Source: Isoperla grammatica
Taxonomy: Eukaryota > Arthropoda > Insecta > Plecoptera > Perlodidae
DNA length: 64,000 nt
Assembly: GCA_945910005.1 (NCBI GenBank)
Contig: OX246746.1
Span: 17,774,995-17,838,994, forward strand
Direction: 5' to 3'
Shown piece after piece: positions 39,901-54,900 of this stretch. How positions within the stretch are numbered: position 1 is the stretch's first letter; the number at the start of each line of letters is the position of its first letter. The position numbers were made by a program, and so were the translations under genes. The notes below the pieces were generated by a model that was not told where the DNA came from, did no database searches, and worked only from the letters and a program-made list of their open reading frames with translations.

Positions 39901-42900
39901 ATTACAATAATTATTAAATTGTTTTTAAATAATTATTAAATTTAGAGATGGGACGATTCTTCAAATTGGCCGATCCGATTACCGATTACGATTATTAAAA
40001 AACCGATCCGATTACCGATTATTCAACCGATTATTAAAAAAAGTGCAACTCGTTGTGAAGATTTGTTGTTGTATGAGATTTTCCAGCAGAACCACCACGC
40101 GAAATGAGTACGTTGCAAAACTTGCATTTTGCTTTGCTTTTGTTGACCACATCTACCGTGAAATAACGCCACACGTCACTTTTAAGTTTTTTATTGGCAG
40201 ACAACTCAGACATTGCTATGAATGCATTCAAGATGTGAAAAACTGACACAATTAATTACGAGACAACAGCATTCAACAGGCGAGCAACTTATTTCTCTAT
40301 AGGCGAGATTAGGCTAGACCTCGTTTACATTACTGCAGTTGCTACGTGGGTAGTAATACCAGGGTAAGTCGCGAGCGTTTACACGACACAAGAGTTACCA
40401 TCGTACCGAAATAGTTCATCTACCTTCCAACAGGCGCGCCTAGGTTAGTGCTGAAGAACAAACATAAACAGTCAAGCCGGCGCAGTTGGCCGAGGTCGAT
40501 TAGGCGTTGGTCTAGTAAACCGCCGTCTCTGCGTTCCAGGTTCGAATCCTGGCTTGGGCATGGATGTCTTGTGGCGTTTTTTCATCCTCATAATCACCCA
40601 CTCATCGTCTCGATTAGCCTCGTTGCAAAAATATGGGACGTAAAACCCTAAATATCATCATCATAAACAGTCAACTGTCAACATAACCTTAAAATGCCAC
40701 TTTGCCAAACTGACAGTTTAGGTGACGGTAATACAGATTTGAGTGCATTAATTGGATGAGGCACTTGAGCTGTCATCGTTACCAAAATTTGTGGCCTAGA
40801 TACAAGCAGGCATAGAATTAAGCTTGGATTACAAGAGTTATAAAGATGTATTGTAACAGTTACTATTGTATTATTATTGTATTGTATTATTGTATTGTAA
40901 ATTACTATTGTATGTACTATTGTATTGAGAAATTGAGAGGGGGTGTTGGTATTAGCAATTTCTCTGGCAGTGCCTGTTGGCGATTGTATGATACTTGTTG
41001 GTCGGAATAATTCGGATTTGAAATCCCGCCTAGTAAACACCGCCTTGCTGTTAATATATGTAATTGGTGATTTCCACATAAGGCAGGCTGTTAAATTCCT
41101 TGGTATTTTCCGGTATTGGTGCCTGTCACTCTCTTGTCAAATGGCTGCCAGCAAAGACGGATGTCTTGTGTGCTCTGTATGTAATTTGCTATTCAATACT
41201 TAAAAGATTAAAAGAATACATAAAGTGTGGATCGTGTTGTTATTCAAGCAAGTCCAACACATACTGTAGCCTACTATCGTTGCTGTCACACACTTGTGTT
41301 CTGCTCTAGCCTCTAGACAACTAAATTATGTTCAGCGGTAGGCCTAGGCCTAGGGGCTAGTACAAATCAGTGAACAAGCAACCGCTGGAGTTTGGTCTCT
41401 ACACTAGCCTAGGCCTACAACACACTGTTATTGGGATTCTGTTACTTTATTGTGCACTGCAGCATTTCCCATTATCGTTAGGTAGGCCTACTAGGTAGAT
41501 TAGGTAAGGTAGGCCTAGGCCCTAGGCCTATAAGCCCATGTCTATTTAATGCGAAGCTGATGCCACTGGCAAGACCTAGGCCTAGCCTAGCATAAGCCTA
41601 GGGCCTATCAGCAAATATTGATAGGTTCTGTTTGTTGAACGAGGCCTGTCAAATAGGTGGTAGGGTCTACGTGCTGTCTAGAACCTGGGATAAGAGAATC
41701 TAGATTTCAATAGTTAAGGTGCCCTAGGCCTAGGCTTAGAATAGGCTAGCTTAGGCCTATCCAAGCCTAGGGGCCAAGTTGGCCTTTGAGGTTATGGTAG
41801 GTTCATCTACAGACCAAGCATAGTAATAAGTAGGGATGACATCGGGTAATAAAATTCGGAACCGGTTCTAGCTCTCATATTACCCGGGTACCCGGATCCT
41901 GAAAACGTATTTTTCGATGTGTAGGCTTGATTTGAAGGTCGTCGCTAGGCCTTGTGAAGGGCGCGGGGTGCGAAGACGAGGGACGAATGACATGCATGCC
42001 GCCTGCTCGAATAGCCTCTTGGAATACGCCTGCAGTAATCACGTCGATTAAAAAAAAACATTTTGCAATACACAACTGAACCACGTACATAAAACATGCT
42101 TTTTCAAGTAAAATAAATTGTAATAGAACAAGTGTTAGCCAGAATGTTCACCAGAATGTTCAACAATGAACAAACAGTAACGAATGCAAGTCGGTTCACG
42201 TCTGTTCTGTTCCCTGCCGGGTCACGTGTTGTGGAAGGGTAGGCGCCTGCCGTACCTGCTGGCACCATCGAAATCAACCGCAGCAATACTGGCACGTAAA
42301 TATAGCCCAGAAACGGACTAATAAATTACCCGGACCCGAAAAACGGCTCCGGGTAATACTTTGGAGCCGGGTACCCGATGTCATCCCTAGCAATAAGCAA
42401 GTATATAGTAACATTGTTTCACTCTAAGCATATATTATCCTTGGTCTAGATCACTTTAAATGAGTTAATATCAATTATTACAACTAACTTACCACAATTG
42501 TCGTTGAGAGGTTGCTTGTCGAGCCACACGATTGCTTTTCTTTCCACTTCCTTTCAACTGACGTTTTATTGTTTCGGCGCCACGCGCGCTGTTTCGACGA
42601 CGTATTATTGAACTAAAATTTTAAAAATTTTACGAAGCGGTGACGTATATGACTATGTTTGGGTGACGTTTTTCCGACGGATACTTTTGACTATTAGTTA
42701 GCGATGATATGGAGACGTAAATGACTATGTTACGGCAACGTATTGGCGATGGTTCGACACTGTATACTGTGACTACGTATTGGCGACGTTATTGCGACGA
42801 AAATGTCTATGTTTCGGCGACGTATTGGCGATGTCTTGACGATGAAGACCTTTGACTATCATTTGGTGGTGTGTCAACTACTAGCTGAAACATCCTCAAC

Positions 42901-45900
42901 ACATAGTTGACCATGTATTAGCGACGTGACGACCATTTTCCTACGTTTCGGCACCTAGTCAACGATGTATTGACGATGAAAATTTTCGTAAGGGCAAGGT
43001 CTTACGCCGTGCTTAAGCCTTATCCATAGGTTTGTTCGCCCGACGTACTCTACTTGATCTGGCTGCTCTAGATCACGGAAATGCGTTCGTTCGTGCCACA
43101 TTCCTACTCGAGTTGTGTTCGCCCGACCAGAGTAAAGTGATCTGAGCAACTTAGATCAAGATATTCTTACTCTCGTTTTGAAGTCAGATCAAGCTAGAGT
43201 AAGTTACTCGTGCGCGAAAATGGCCGATGAAGTGTTCTGTGTAAACATGGAAGAAAGTGTTGACGGATGTTTCCTGTACAGGACAGTTGATAAGAAAGTT
43301 GTTAATTACCGTAAGTTATTATTATTATATGCCTAGTTAGTTTGTTTACTCTCGGCACTGGAAACGCGTTCGTCCGTCATCAGTGCTCGGAGTTGCTCTG
43401 ACGTTTCAGAAGCCTACTCGCGGTTGCTCCGGTCTGATCGAAGTAGAGCAGGGAGTAAGTTAGAGTACGTCGGGCGAACAAACCTCATGTGTGTAGACCG
43501 ACCATAAGACGCCACGCCGATGACGTAAGAAAATTCGATTCAAATACATCGATCGATAGGTCGAATGTTCTGTATACCGCCTTCTACACATGCTAGCACT
43601 TGCCGCTAAACGACAGATAGCGCACTAGCGAGCGCGCCAAAATTCAAAATCACGCGATTAGAATCGGCCAATTTTCTTCGAATAATCGCCGATTCTCCGA
43701 ATAATCAGTAGAATCGTATCGGAATCGTAATCGTCCCATCTCTAATTAAATTAAAATTATTAAAATTAAAATTATTTCAATCAAAAATTGTATTAGGAAT
43801 AGATGCAAGTTAAAGGTCTTCCATCTGGCAGGAATTACATGATGTATTGAGGGTGCTTGATGTATTGTGGCTAGAAGTAACCTCTTTAAAGATGGAGACA
43901 ATACAATTGATGTTTCAAATGGGTGTAGGCCCTACTTACATTTAAAAGTTTAAACATTGTTTTAAAACAAGTTTAATCACGTGATTTTAAATGCTTTTTC
44001 CCACCCCTAGTAAGAACTGTCATCTATCAGTTGATGCACTGTTGCACATACCACAAACACCAGCTCCGAGTTGTCTACTCGACCATTGGCATTCCAACAA
44101 AGACATTTCCGTTCCTCGGCAATTGGGTTCCTCATAGAGAATCCTGGGCTTGGTTCCCGGCTGTCTGTCAACCCAAGACCACCACGAGCCACCTTGGAAG
44201 CCCAGCTGTCGGCAAGCAGTCTCCAAATCTGCCACAGTCCAACTGAAAATACAAAGGTATCAGATTACAGGTGGATGATGGTGAAATCCAGAAATTAAAA
44301 AAAAAAATTACTAGGAATTGAACCCCTCTGGCAATTCAATGTCTGGATGATATTTCAAGAACTGTACCTTCTTATGAGATTTTCTTATGTGAGCATTTTA
44401 ATCTTTTTAGACCTGACTTGTACAGATGTATTGTAAGGATAATGATGAAGAATAAAAGTAATTTTGATTTGATTTGATTTGATTCCAATTGTATTTGGTG
44501 CTGCACTTTTAGTTCCGAATTACCCTTCTCCCCCTCCCCTACAGACTCATTCCTGCTACTAACAGTTCATTCAGTCCATTCGACTCCACTAGGCCCACTA
44601 CCCTGCTCTCAGTCGAGTAGAGTAAAGCCGAGTAATTTTTTCACCACTTGAGGTGTCGACAGACACATAGTCTTAGATTCAGTTTTGGTATTAGTATTAC
44701 TATTAAATATATAAATTAAATTTGAATAGTACAAACAGAATTAAAAATAAGACTACTGATACTCACTTTCTGGAATTTGTACACACGGATCTCCAGTGAC
44801 CATTGTGCTGTATTTGCACTCGCCCTGCTAGTATTGAAGGTCCATCAACTAAGCGTATTTGAGGAATTGCAGGCTGCCTGCTGGGTATGGAAGCACTTGT
44901 AAGAGTAATTCGATCTTCTGGGTAACCCTGCAACAAATATAAATTATTATCATCTACAGGTCAGAAGTAAACAATCTAAAAAGCAAAATTGAATACGAAA
45001 CTCCGATAAATATTGGACACAGGGGTTCACGTTCTTTAGCAGATTTAAAACTAGTTGTAGCTCTAGGCCTAGTCCAGTCTTTTAGACTAGCTTAGCTGAT
45101 ATTATACTAGCTGATGTTACACAGAGCAATTTCAATCATATGCCTAAAATGTTTAAATAAAACATTTACAACCTTTATACAAAGCTTGGTGGATAGACCT
45201 AGGCCACCTAGGTAGCCTAGGCCCTAGCAATAGTTAATTGTTTTCTTGTTGATATGCATAGGCCTACATAATTGAAGGTTTACAGCAAAAGCCTAGGTAA
45301 AAAATATACACTTTTGGATTATAATAATCCCATTTTCGAAAATTTTCAGAAAACCAATGAGGAGCACCTATGCATACGGGGTTCACTAGGAGGCCCTCTC
45401 CTAATTCCTCTCCTTATGGAGGGTTTACATAACTGACTAGTGATAAAGGATTAGCGACTGAGAGCGCGTTTATATAACTGACTAGCCGCAACAGGCTTCT
45501 CTCATTGGCCGACAGTGGGAATACTGCGTGCTGATTGGCCGTGACTAAGGAGTTGAGATATGTTCGACTTCTAAGTCAAGTCAAGACAAACCTTAGTCAT
45601 AGCCAATCGGAGAGCAGTAATCTCACTGTCGGCCAATGAGAGAAGCCTGTTGCGGCTAGTCAGTTATATAAACGCGCTCTCAGTCGCTAATCCTTAATCA
45701 CTAGTCAGTTATGTAAACCCGCCCTTAATAAAAAGCCACACGATTCAAATACCATATTAATCAATGGTCGAGGAGACCCTACCACTACACGGCTGTGTGC
45801 GACCCGCCCATCTTCCAGCTGTTCCGAACTTCCGATTTCCGATTCCAATTTTCGAAAAATAACACGGAAGTACAAAAAGCAAAATAGCCATGATGAATGA

Positions 45901-48900
45901 CTAGGAAAATCCGTTGGTTGATTGCTTGTGTATCCTAAATATACGTGAAAGCGGATAAAATCCGTTAAAACGCAGATGTGATTAAACCTATAAAGTTAGT
46001 GATATGTTTACAAATTATGCACAGTAAGATAGCAAAAAATAAATTTGCATTAACTAAAAACATATCAGCAACATAATATTTATACCAGAAAAATGCTCAA
46101 CTATGCTCCCTATTACAGTAACTATTTAAATTTTAAATAGTTTCAATTTGCTAGGACAAGACATTAAATAACCTTTTATATTACTGAATTAAATAATTAA
46201 ATAGAAATAATTAAGAATAAATATTATAGGCCTAAATAATAATAAAAATAATATGAATTAAATAATAATATTTGGATACATAACTACGATAATGGATTTA
46301 AAGACGAATTATATTATTTGCGTGTAACTAATAGATAATTCAAATATTACATAACCTAGAGAAATTGCAATCATTATAACTAGCTAATACTATCTTTACG
46401 TCTAGTAGGCTACCCAGTATTGGAGAAACTCTAGCAAGCAAAGGTACTATTGAACCCATTGATATTAGTTGTAGAAATAGGGTGACCCAAAAATGCCATC
46501 CATGTTCTTTAAAACACACACAACAAAACGAAATATAAAAATAAAAAAAACTTCAAAACAAATAATTAAAGACCTGGTTAGTGGTGCATTTAAAATTGAT
46601 CCAGGGTAGCTCTGCCTGTCGTAGGCCGACGTATGACGTAACTGCCGAGTGTCAAGTCGTAAGAAAACAAAGACCAAATAATAATTATTATTTTTAGTAT
46701 GACTATTGATCTACAATGCACGGCAACAGCTGATTAGATTACAATGTTGTTGTAGTTCCCAATGTACCAGACAGGTGGCGTCGCCTTCTGTCATTACGAA
46801 ACCTCAAGCGGTAATATCAAATATCAAGCATGTGATGAATCATGCATGAATCACGATCCTACCAGCTTTTCTTGAAGCCGTGGGAGTCAGTCTAGTGGAA
46901 TTTATACTATGCTCGTTATTATTTAATATAGTACAAAGATAATGGATATAGAGAACTCTTAATTGTTGCGTGTTGCAATTATTAGTCCCATGGACGGGAA
47001 CGGATGGGACTGGTATAGGGGGGGAGGGTCCGAATCCGACCGCAGCTGCCCATCTGTCCGATGTTTTACTTTACTTGCTATGGCCGGTCGGGGTCATCAG
47101 CTTAGAGATGGGATAACTACGTTTTTAGGACGAACCACAACCATTTGTCCTCACTCCTCAGTATGGCAGGTAAGACTCGGGGTGTTTCCCTGTACGGGGC
47201 GCCGAACATAAGCGATCATAAAGCGGAATAGCGCCGAACATAAAAACTGGAACAGCGCCCCCTTATTACTCCCATAATGACCCCGCTTTTCTTATCTCAA
47301 CGTCACAAATAGCTCAGTTGTATTGTAAATAAATTATCGTCTACATTCGATCCCTCCTTTTTCGGTAAAATGTAGAAACTCAACTAAGAACTGAAAATAA
47401 AACATAAACACAATTTCCCACTTTTTTTCTACAGAACAATAAATGAGCACATACGCCTACTCTACTGCTGTCATATTGTGTATACGTTTAATGCATTTGG
47501 TGAGTAAACATAATGAAAACGGGAAATCGTCAAGTTATTGTATGGTTTTCGCATTGTGTAACATTTTAGTTGAATGGTAGACCTATTCAGTATTTGGCAT
47601 AATGTACATGTACACGTTTCCCACATGACAACATAAGGGACAACATAACATAAATATGAAATTCCAAAAAACTGATACAAAAACAATGTTATTTTACCAG
47701 CATTATAATATACGTTAACTTGTAACTATTGTTGATGCGTGGGATAAAGATATCACTACAGGATAATATGAAATAAAAATACTATATTTATCTCTAAAGC
47801 ATTATTTCAATCTAATTAAGGCAAGGTAAAAACGATTTTATTATATGTGAATGTAATACACGCATAAACTGTTTGACCCAGAATTAAATGATAAAGCAAT
47901 CACAAGAATATCAAACACTCACTAAGGTCACACTGTATCCTGAGACCGATGACAACATATATTATATATCTATATAAGAGATTAAACCTGATTAGTTGAT
48001 TCGCCGCGGCGTTGACACTAGATAACAGGTACGTCGGGACTTCAGTCGTTCTAATCACAGGACCCATAGCGCTCCCGAAACTTAATTAACTTTTAAACGG
48101 GATTCCGGGCAACAAAATCCTAAATGTGTATACAATATTTATAATTTATACGTATATTGTTTTCTTATATTTTTATATTTACAACTCTCTCTCGGAGAAG
48201 AATATTCCATACTACGTAAGTGGCAATTGTAAATAAAGATGTAATGCTACTTAAGTTATTTTCACTAAGTTAAGCAGCTCGCCGTTCAAGCTGGTTAGCT
48301 GTAAAAGTGCCGCTATACGCGTTGCTGTTAAGTAACTCCGGTTGGATTACCTGTTATTAAAAAAGCGGAAACGGAAACGCGAGGGATGTTGAGAAAAAAA
48401 CGTGAATTCAGACGACTCCACCTTTGTTCACGGTTGGCTTATGAGGGTGGCAGACAGGGCACAATGACAACAGACGGGACGAGCCAGGCTACTGGGTTCG
48501 AGTCTCACATGGTGCGGAAGGATATTTGCGTGCAAGGCAAGACAGTATATAGCATGTATTTTACACACTACACAGACTGTCTCAAAAACAAATAATGATA
48601 ATGGTAGATCTTAAAAGTGTCAGTTGGATGGCTGTATGTCCCACACACTTGTCCCAACCACGTCGTAAGTGATATTTGCAGTACTAGGTTATTTGTTATG
48701 AAATATAACATTCGCATACACACTCCAGTAAAATTATTAGATTAATGTTTTTATATTACATAAAACCCCATGACGAGCCGCCACTGATAGCCCTTCGTTT
48801 GCACCCCGATCAGAGATTGTTACTCACGCATGATAGGTATTAAAACGGGACGACGTGACTATTGGAGGCTTACAGTGTTGCCAATATCAGTATAGGGAAC

Positions 48901-51900
48901 CTCCACTCGGTTAAGTATTGAGAAAGGTAAGGAAGGCATTACGTCATAACATCTTTGTGTCGCTGGAATGTGGTGCCTGCTGCATCAGAGTATTATTTGA
49001 ATGGGGAGTGAAGCAGCTGCAAAGAATGGACCAGACGGTGGTCTTGGCTTTTCCAACATAGGCTTACAGCTTACGGGTACTATTGCATGGAATATTGCTA
49101 GAGCCCTGTAAAATTCGCGATCGCGAAATCATGATTGCTTAATTTGATAAAATGTCGGCATTTAATAGCGAGATGAGTCCAAAGATATACGATATTAAAA
49201 CGCGAAATTCGCGAAATTGACATTGTAACACCGCACATAGCGAAATCTCCTGTTTTACGAGAAATAACCACGAAATCTCGCAAAATTGCCGTCTGAATTT
49301 CCATTTAGCAGTGAATATTTTTCCGAAACTTACACAAAAAGTTATGTTCTCTTAAAATTACTAAATTTTGTTTGAAATTAAGTAAATTTTGGAACAATTT
49401 ACCATAGCGGAGATAAGAATACTTATTTCGCCAACACGTTTTACGTTGCGCGAACGTGTGTAAGCTGTGTGTAGTTCGTAGATTGTATAGTATAGTGCAT
49501 TGTATCATTCTACAAAGCTAAAAACAACAACACCACTAAGCACCGAAATCGACGATTTTTAAAACCCAATTTGGAAAAAATAAACCCACTTTCATGGGGC
49601 TCTAAATATAGTAGTTAAAACTTCACTAGAAACACATCAGGGCAGAATAGAATGTCTTCCCTGGTAAGTATAAGCATTGAGAGCTATACTTGACCCAAGA
49701 CTACCTTACACCTGCATTCGTCACAGGCGAGACACTCGTAGCCAACCAGCGAACCGCCCGAGACAACCCCGCGCAAATACCTATCGCTGATTGGCTACGA
49801 GCCCCTTGCCTGTGACGAAATCATCCTTAAGGTAGTCTTGGGACAACTATAGTGACACGTGAAGCAAATGGCAATTGAAGCTATCTCTTACGACAACCAA
49901 CATCACAGAAGCTATCAAAAACAGAAGGGTCGATTTATTCTGTAGTTATAATAAGGATCTGGATCTACAAGATAATACATTATGAATATAAAACTTCAAT
50001 AAATACCCACATCACTTTTCTTTACATAGGATGTGTTAACGATGAAAATTATTAATAATAATCAATAATAATATTAATTATTATCGTCTAGTACACAGAA
50101 TGAGTGTTCCACTATTTTTATTTGTGTATTTGTGGCTGAGATTTGTTTCGCTGCCCAACCGTGTATGAAGGGTCAGGAAGCGGCTCGAAGCATGGCATAG
50201 ACATAGGGTCAATGCTTCCTTCGGAGCCGTTCTGCCGTTCTGCCAGACTGCCCTCAGCACGGCCCGTTCTTATTCTTACTACAGCCACATTCATTCAAGA
50301 CGTATTCGTTTCTTAAAAAATATCGATTGTGATTTTTCTCAAGGGGGTGTTGATTGATTTAAAACTTGGTTTGCTCATTGATAACCTTCGTAATATATGT
50401 TTCCTGAATAATAGAACTAAGGAACTAGTAAAGTTTGTATTGCTAAATGCCAAATATATCCAGTATTCGGCGGCAGTATAATGCGTTGCAAATGCAATCA
50501 CACTGCACAAAAGAAAGTCCCGACAGAATCAATTAGGAATACTTATAGTTGAACATGTAATTATGTACCTGTAGTTCTGGATACAGTTCCTATATCCAGC
50601 AACATTGAATTATGAGACGACGTGTAGTTATTGTTATTAAGGTGATATAGGACCTCAGACGTCCGTTATTTAAAATATTCCTATTTTTTGTTACTTATTT
50701 GTATGGAACAATGAAACTAGTTCACTAAAAAAAAAAACACAAACACACATAGGATTTTCAAGCTCTATGGTTATATGGTTATATTACCGTGAAACTCTTG
50801 GCCAAAACCTTGAACAATTGCCCCCCCCCCCCCCGCAGCTGTATAGCAAGTAGCAAGCCAAGCACAAAAACTTAAAAAATATCCACTAAGTGTGCGTAGG
50901 CCTACTAATAACTATAAAGGGTTCGGATTTACTTGTTTAGGGTAGTGGGTTTCCTGTTTGACTTCCTGTTCTCAGGCAATTCTATGCAAACACGATTGTC
51001 ACGCTATTTTAACTGTGACATGGGCCTACGGTAAGTATGGAGTGATGGCCCGGGTGCGCGATACAACGAAAAGTTAAACCATGCACTTTAGAGAATGTGT
51101 TTTTACTTAACATCGTTATTTAACTAACTGTAATTATTGGGAATCAAATCGCGAAATGCCACCGTGCACAAAATGCCAATATTCATCACTATCACTCCTC
51201 ACTTACTCATCACTAATAATTCGCGAAATATAACCATATTTGATGTTTGTTAGCGTAATAATACCATTATTTCAAATTATCTTCGATATTTATTTTGTCC
51301 CTAATCCCAATTTCAGTCGTTAAAAATAAGAAATGTGACAAATATCTCGTAAAATCTATTGATTTCATCGATCTATCTTGCGTAAGACGTAAATACAGCC
51401 TCATTTGCATAGTCCTCGTTGGATTAAATAAAAAAAAAACGTAGGTAACTACATAACTTAAAATAGAAATAAGAGAAAATATATTCGTCTTTCACTTATT
51501 ACAAGTAAAGAAGTGGTGCACCAGCCCCTGTTCCGCCTATAGAATAAACTCTGTGAGAGATTGTCTGCAGTTGACTGCTGACCCTGTCAATTGACCCTTG
51601 ATCTTGGTTCTCGGTAGCTTCCGGCCGCTATACTTGGCCCGAAACAACTTCACCGGTGCATTCGTCATAGACTCATAGATGAGGAGTTCGCGGCCAATCA
51701 GCGATCGGTATTTATGGTTGGTGCTCGTTGATTGGCCACGAATCACTCATCCATGTGACGGTGACGATCTAAGGTGTAGTTTCGGGACAAATATAACAGA
51801 ATTGAAAAACAGGTTTTCACAACAAGCAAAACGGCGGATTCAAAGTGGTATGTAGACCTCTTACTTTAAAAAGCTCGATAAAATAATTTAAAATGGAACA

Positions 51901-54900
51901 TAAAAACCGAACATTCTTTTATAGTCGGTCAAAATATTCTTAAAAATGCACCTATGGTTTGTTTTGTCATCATAAGTGGTATTTATTATTAATTAATACA
52001 ACCATCAAAATGACGAGACAAACAAGAGTGTCACAATGACGTAGCCGTCCCTTTTTTTTATTATTACAACGCTTATATTAGCTTCATGTGTTTGTTTGTC
52101 TGTCCGTTTGTCTGGACGGAATCTTATAATTGATATTTCACCTACTTTTAAATGTCCGATCGAGCTGAAACTTTTCACACAGACGCATTCTTAATGACAA
52201 TACATGAATCAATTGTCATATTTACTAAATAATCAATTAAGCTATCATAATTCATTAATCAAAGTTTTATATGGGAATCGATATTTAACCCACTTCCCAA
52301 CGTCCGATCGAGCTGAAATTTTTCACACAGTCGTATTTTCTAAATGACAATATTTGGATCAATTAATCCATCATAATTAATTAACTAAACAATTAGCTTC
52401 ATATGGAAAATTAGGCACAGTTAGTGAGGATGGGCAACCAGATGCATCGGAATTACCGCTAGTGGTTCGGAACTCAAATGTCAGTGACGAAAGCATCGGA
52501 TATGTTTCTCTGCAGCAAGAATGTCAACACGCTCCACTTGTAAGTATGGTACAACCCTGTGCGGTGAGTCATTCACCATGTGTACGCATAGGTGCGTTCC
52601 CTTCGCGTGGTTCGACCTCACAGTTGATCGGATGGAGTTGGTGCTAGCACAACTGCTGTTATCTATCACGGTAGGAATTGATTGTTATAATATAATATAA
52701 TATAATAATGCAGTAACTCACTAGTGGAAATAGAAAGGGGCTAGACAGTTATCCCATGAATGGTCTAGATCCGCCCAAGTAACACAAAATAAGGATTAGC
52801 GGGGCAATCACATTCACTATAATATGTATATTAAGTTTATGTATATTAAGTATGTATATTATAAGATTAACGATGCCTATATTTGTACCATGTATTTATC
52901 GACAGGCAAATAAATAAATAAATAAATAAATAAATAAATACTAATTACAGGGGCGGATCCATTTTTTTTCTACTATCCAGCCTACTTGAGAAATTACGGG
53001 CTAATTGTATGTGTGATAAGTTTTAAATGAAATGTCTTCAGTTATGTAAAGTTCCACGTACCAGTAGTAATCAAAGCAATAATTCTTAAATTGCCACACT
53101 ATCGAAGAACAATCGAATATACAATCGTATACACCACCACTACTTAACGCTAAGAAGGTAAACTAAGAATTGATCGTGCCAACTAGCGTCAAGAAGGAAA
53201 ACTTGCTGTAATTATTGCCCCAGCAACGATTTATTTATTTATTTATCATAGTCGTTGGCATAAAGGGAATTGGCAGTAAGGGAAGCCACAGCCACCCACA
53301 TGCCGCGATACAGTTGCGGGCATAATATATGGATGGATTGCAAGCTTCAAGCGATATTTGAAATGTTTAGCATTATGTCGTGAAAGAAGTCGATTAATAT
53401 CGCTAATACTAATAGCAATACACCTAAAGCATACATCAGAATTAGATCATAATACTGTACACGGCTAAAGATGGTTCGCATTCGGGAGGTAGCCCCTGCC
53501 TCAATCCGGACTGAAGGGATTTTCCGATGTTTTCTTCAATCACAAGGCAAATGCTGAATTCCAGTCTTACTATAACAGTCCTCGGACTTCCCAGCTATTC
53601 AAAATACCACAGTACTAAATGAATCACCAGTAGAGGCCAGAGGGGCATGAGTTATCTATCCCTGGGCAGGTTAACCGTGTACCACAAAGTAATGTTTATG
53701 CTATTAAAAGCTGTTGTCTGTTGAGAATTAATGAGAAGGGACGTGATAATGAGTTGATTCGTAAAGGTTAAAATAAATTATATCAAACTTACGACAAACC
53801 GGCCAGCCGTGGTATTATTCAGCCGCCAAAACAAAACCACAAAAAATAAAAAATACGGTACCGGATACTGCAAAATAAGATACTTCTGTAATCTTTTCAT
53901 GCAGCAATCAAGCTGCTACTTTGTAGGTGTAATAATTGTGTCAAAAGGGTTCGAATCACGTTGAATTTGATAGAAAGAGTTGTGAGCTTTGTTCAATGCT
54001 TCTCCCCTTCATTGAATTGTTCATAATTTGTTATAGTATGCACACAGGCACACAGTACAGAGGAAAGAATGCATATTGTAAAGGTGGCCGGAAGTGACTG
54101 ATCGGCCTTTTGTCCAGTCACGGGGTTGACCGTTGACAATTTATCATCAGATTCAATGTAACAACTAGCTGTAATTGTGCGGAATTTTACAACAAACAAT
54201 AACAATTCATTTTGAAAGCTCTAATTTTTTTAGACAAGTTATTTCAGTAGCGTTTGTATAGCACATACACACAGCACGCATTGCCAAACTTTCACAAGTG
54301 TATCATCTCGTTACACAGGGGAAACTCGAGAAAATTGGAACGAGAACATTTGCTATGAAATTCCATAATTATTTGTAAATGGTTATCACACTTTCCTTGT
54401 TTAGATATTTTTTCTGCCTGTTTTAACTCTTTCAGACACTATTTTCAGACACTATAGCTACAATGAGTGTAGTGATAAAAAGATTATTTTCTTGTGTTTA
54501 TACTTCCAGAGAATAGTATCAAGAATGTTGTAAAAATGTATAAGATTAATTTGAAAACTACCCGATTAATGAAGTGCCCATAATCACAGATTAATGAGTA
54601 TAATTTTGGTTACTCGTTATTGAAACAGTGACCACCCTATGCATCAAGAGACAGTGAGCACGGGCTTGTTATCTTTATATTCTTCGCGTGAGGTGCGACG
54701 AAGAAAACGGAGCACAGATGAAAGTGTCACTAGACAGAGCATGAATACTTGCACGCGGTAAGAAGAAACAACACAAGTCCCAACTACAAACGTCGTAACG
54801 GAACGCATCCGCTAATCTAATGTTTTGCTACGAAATCAGAGTGGGTGAATCACCGTCACTTTTCCTTGTGCTGATTCATCAGATTTAAGTTGCGTGTTAT

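Larger units (their letters stand above)
39943..43744. mobile_element. 3.8-kb non-autonomous hAT element with perfect 8-bp target duplication
   Basis: The ends are TAGAGATGGGACGATT and its complement, flanked by ATTAAATT at 39935-39942 and 43745-43752. The 8-bp duplication and end sequence are those of hAT transposons. Inside are a fragment of a BED-type zinc finger (40034-40249), a SINE, a hAT MITE, a second inverted-repeat element and an AGGCCTA-rich stretch. No transposase catalytic region is visible, so it must have been moved by a relative. It lies in bark intron 3. Confidence 0.93.

Noticed and set aside
42485..42530. Possible extra bark exon ending CAATTGTG|GTAAGT
   Set aside because: It lies inside the hAT element; exons 3 and 4 already join in phase to complete SRCR 1.
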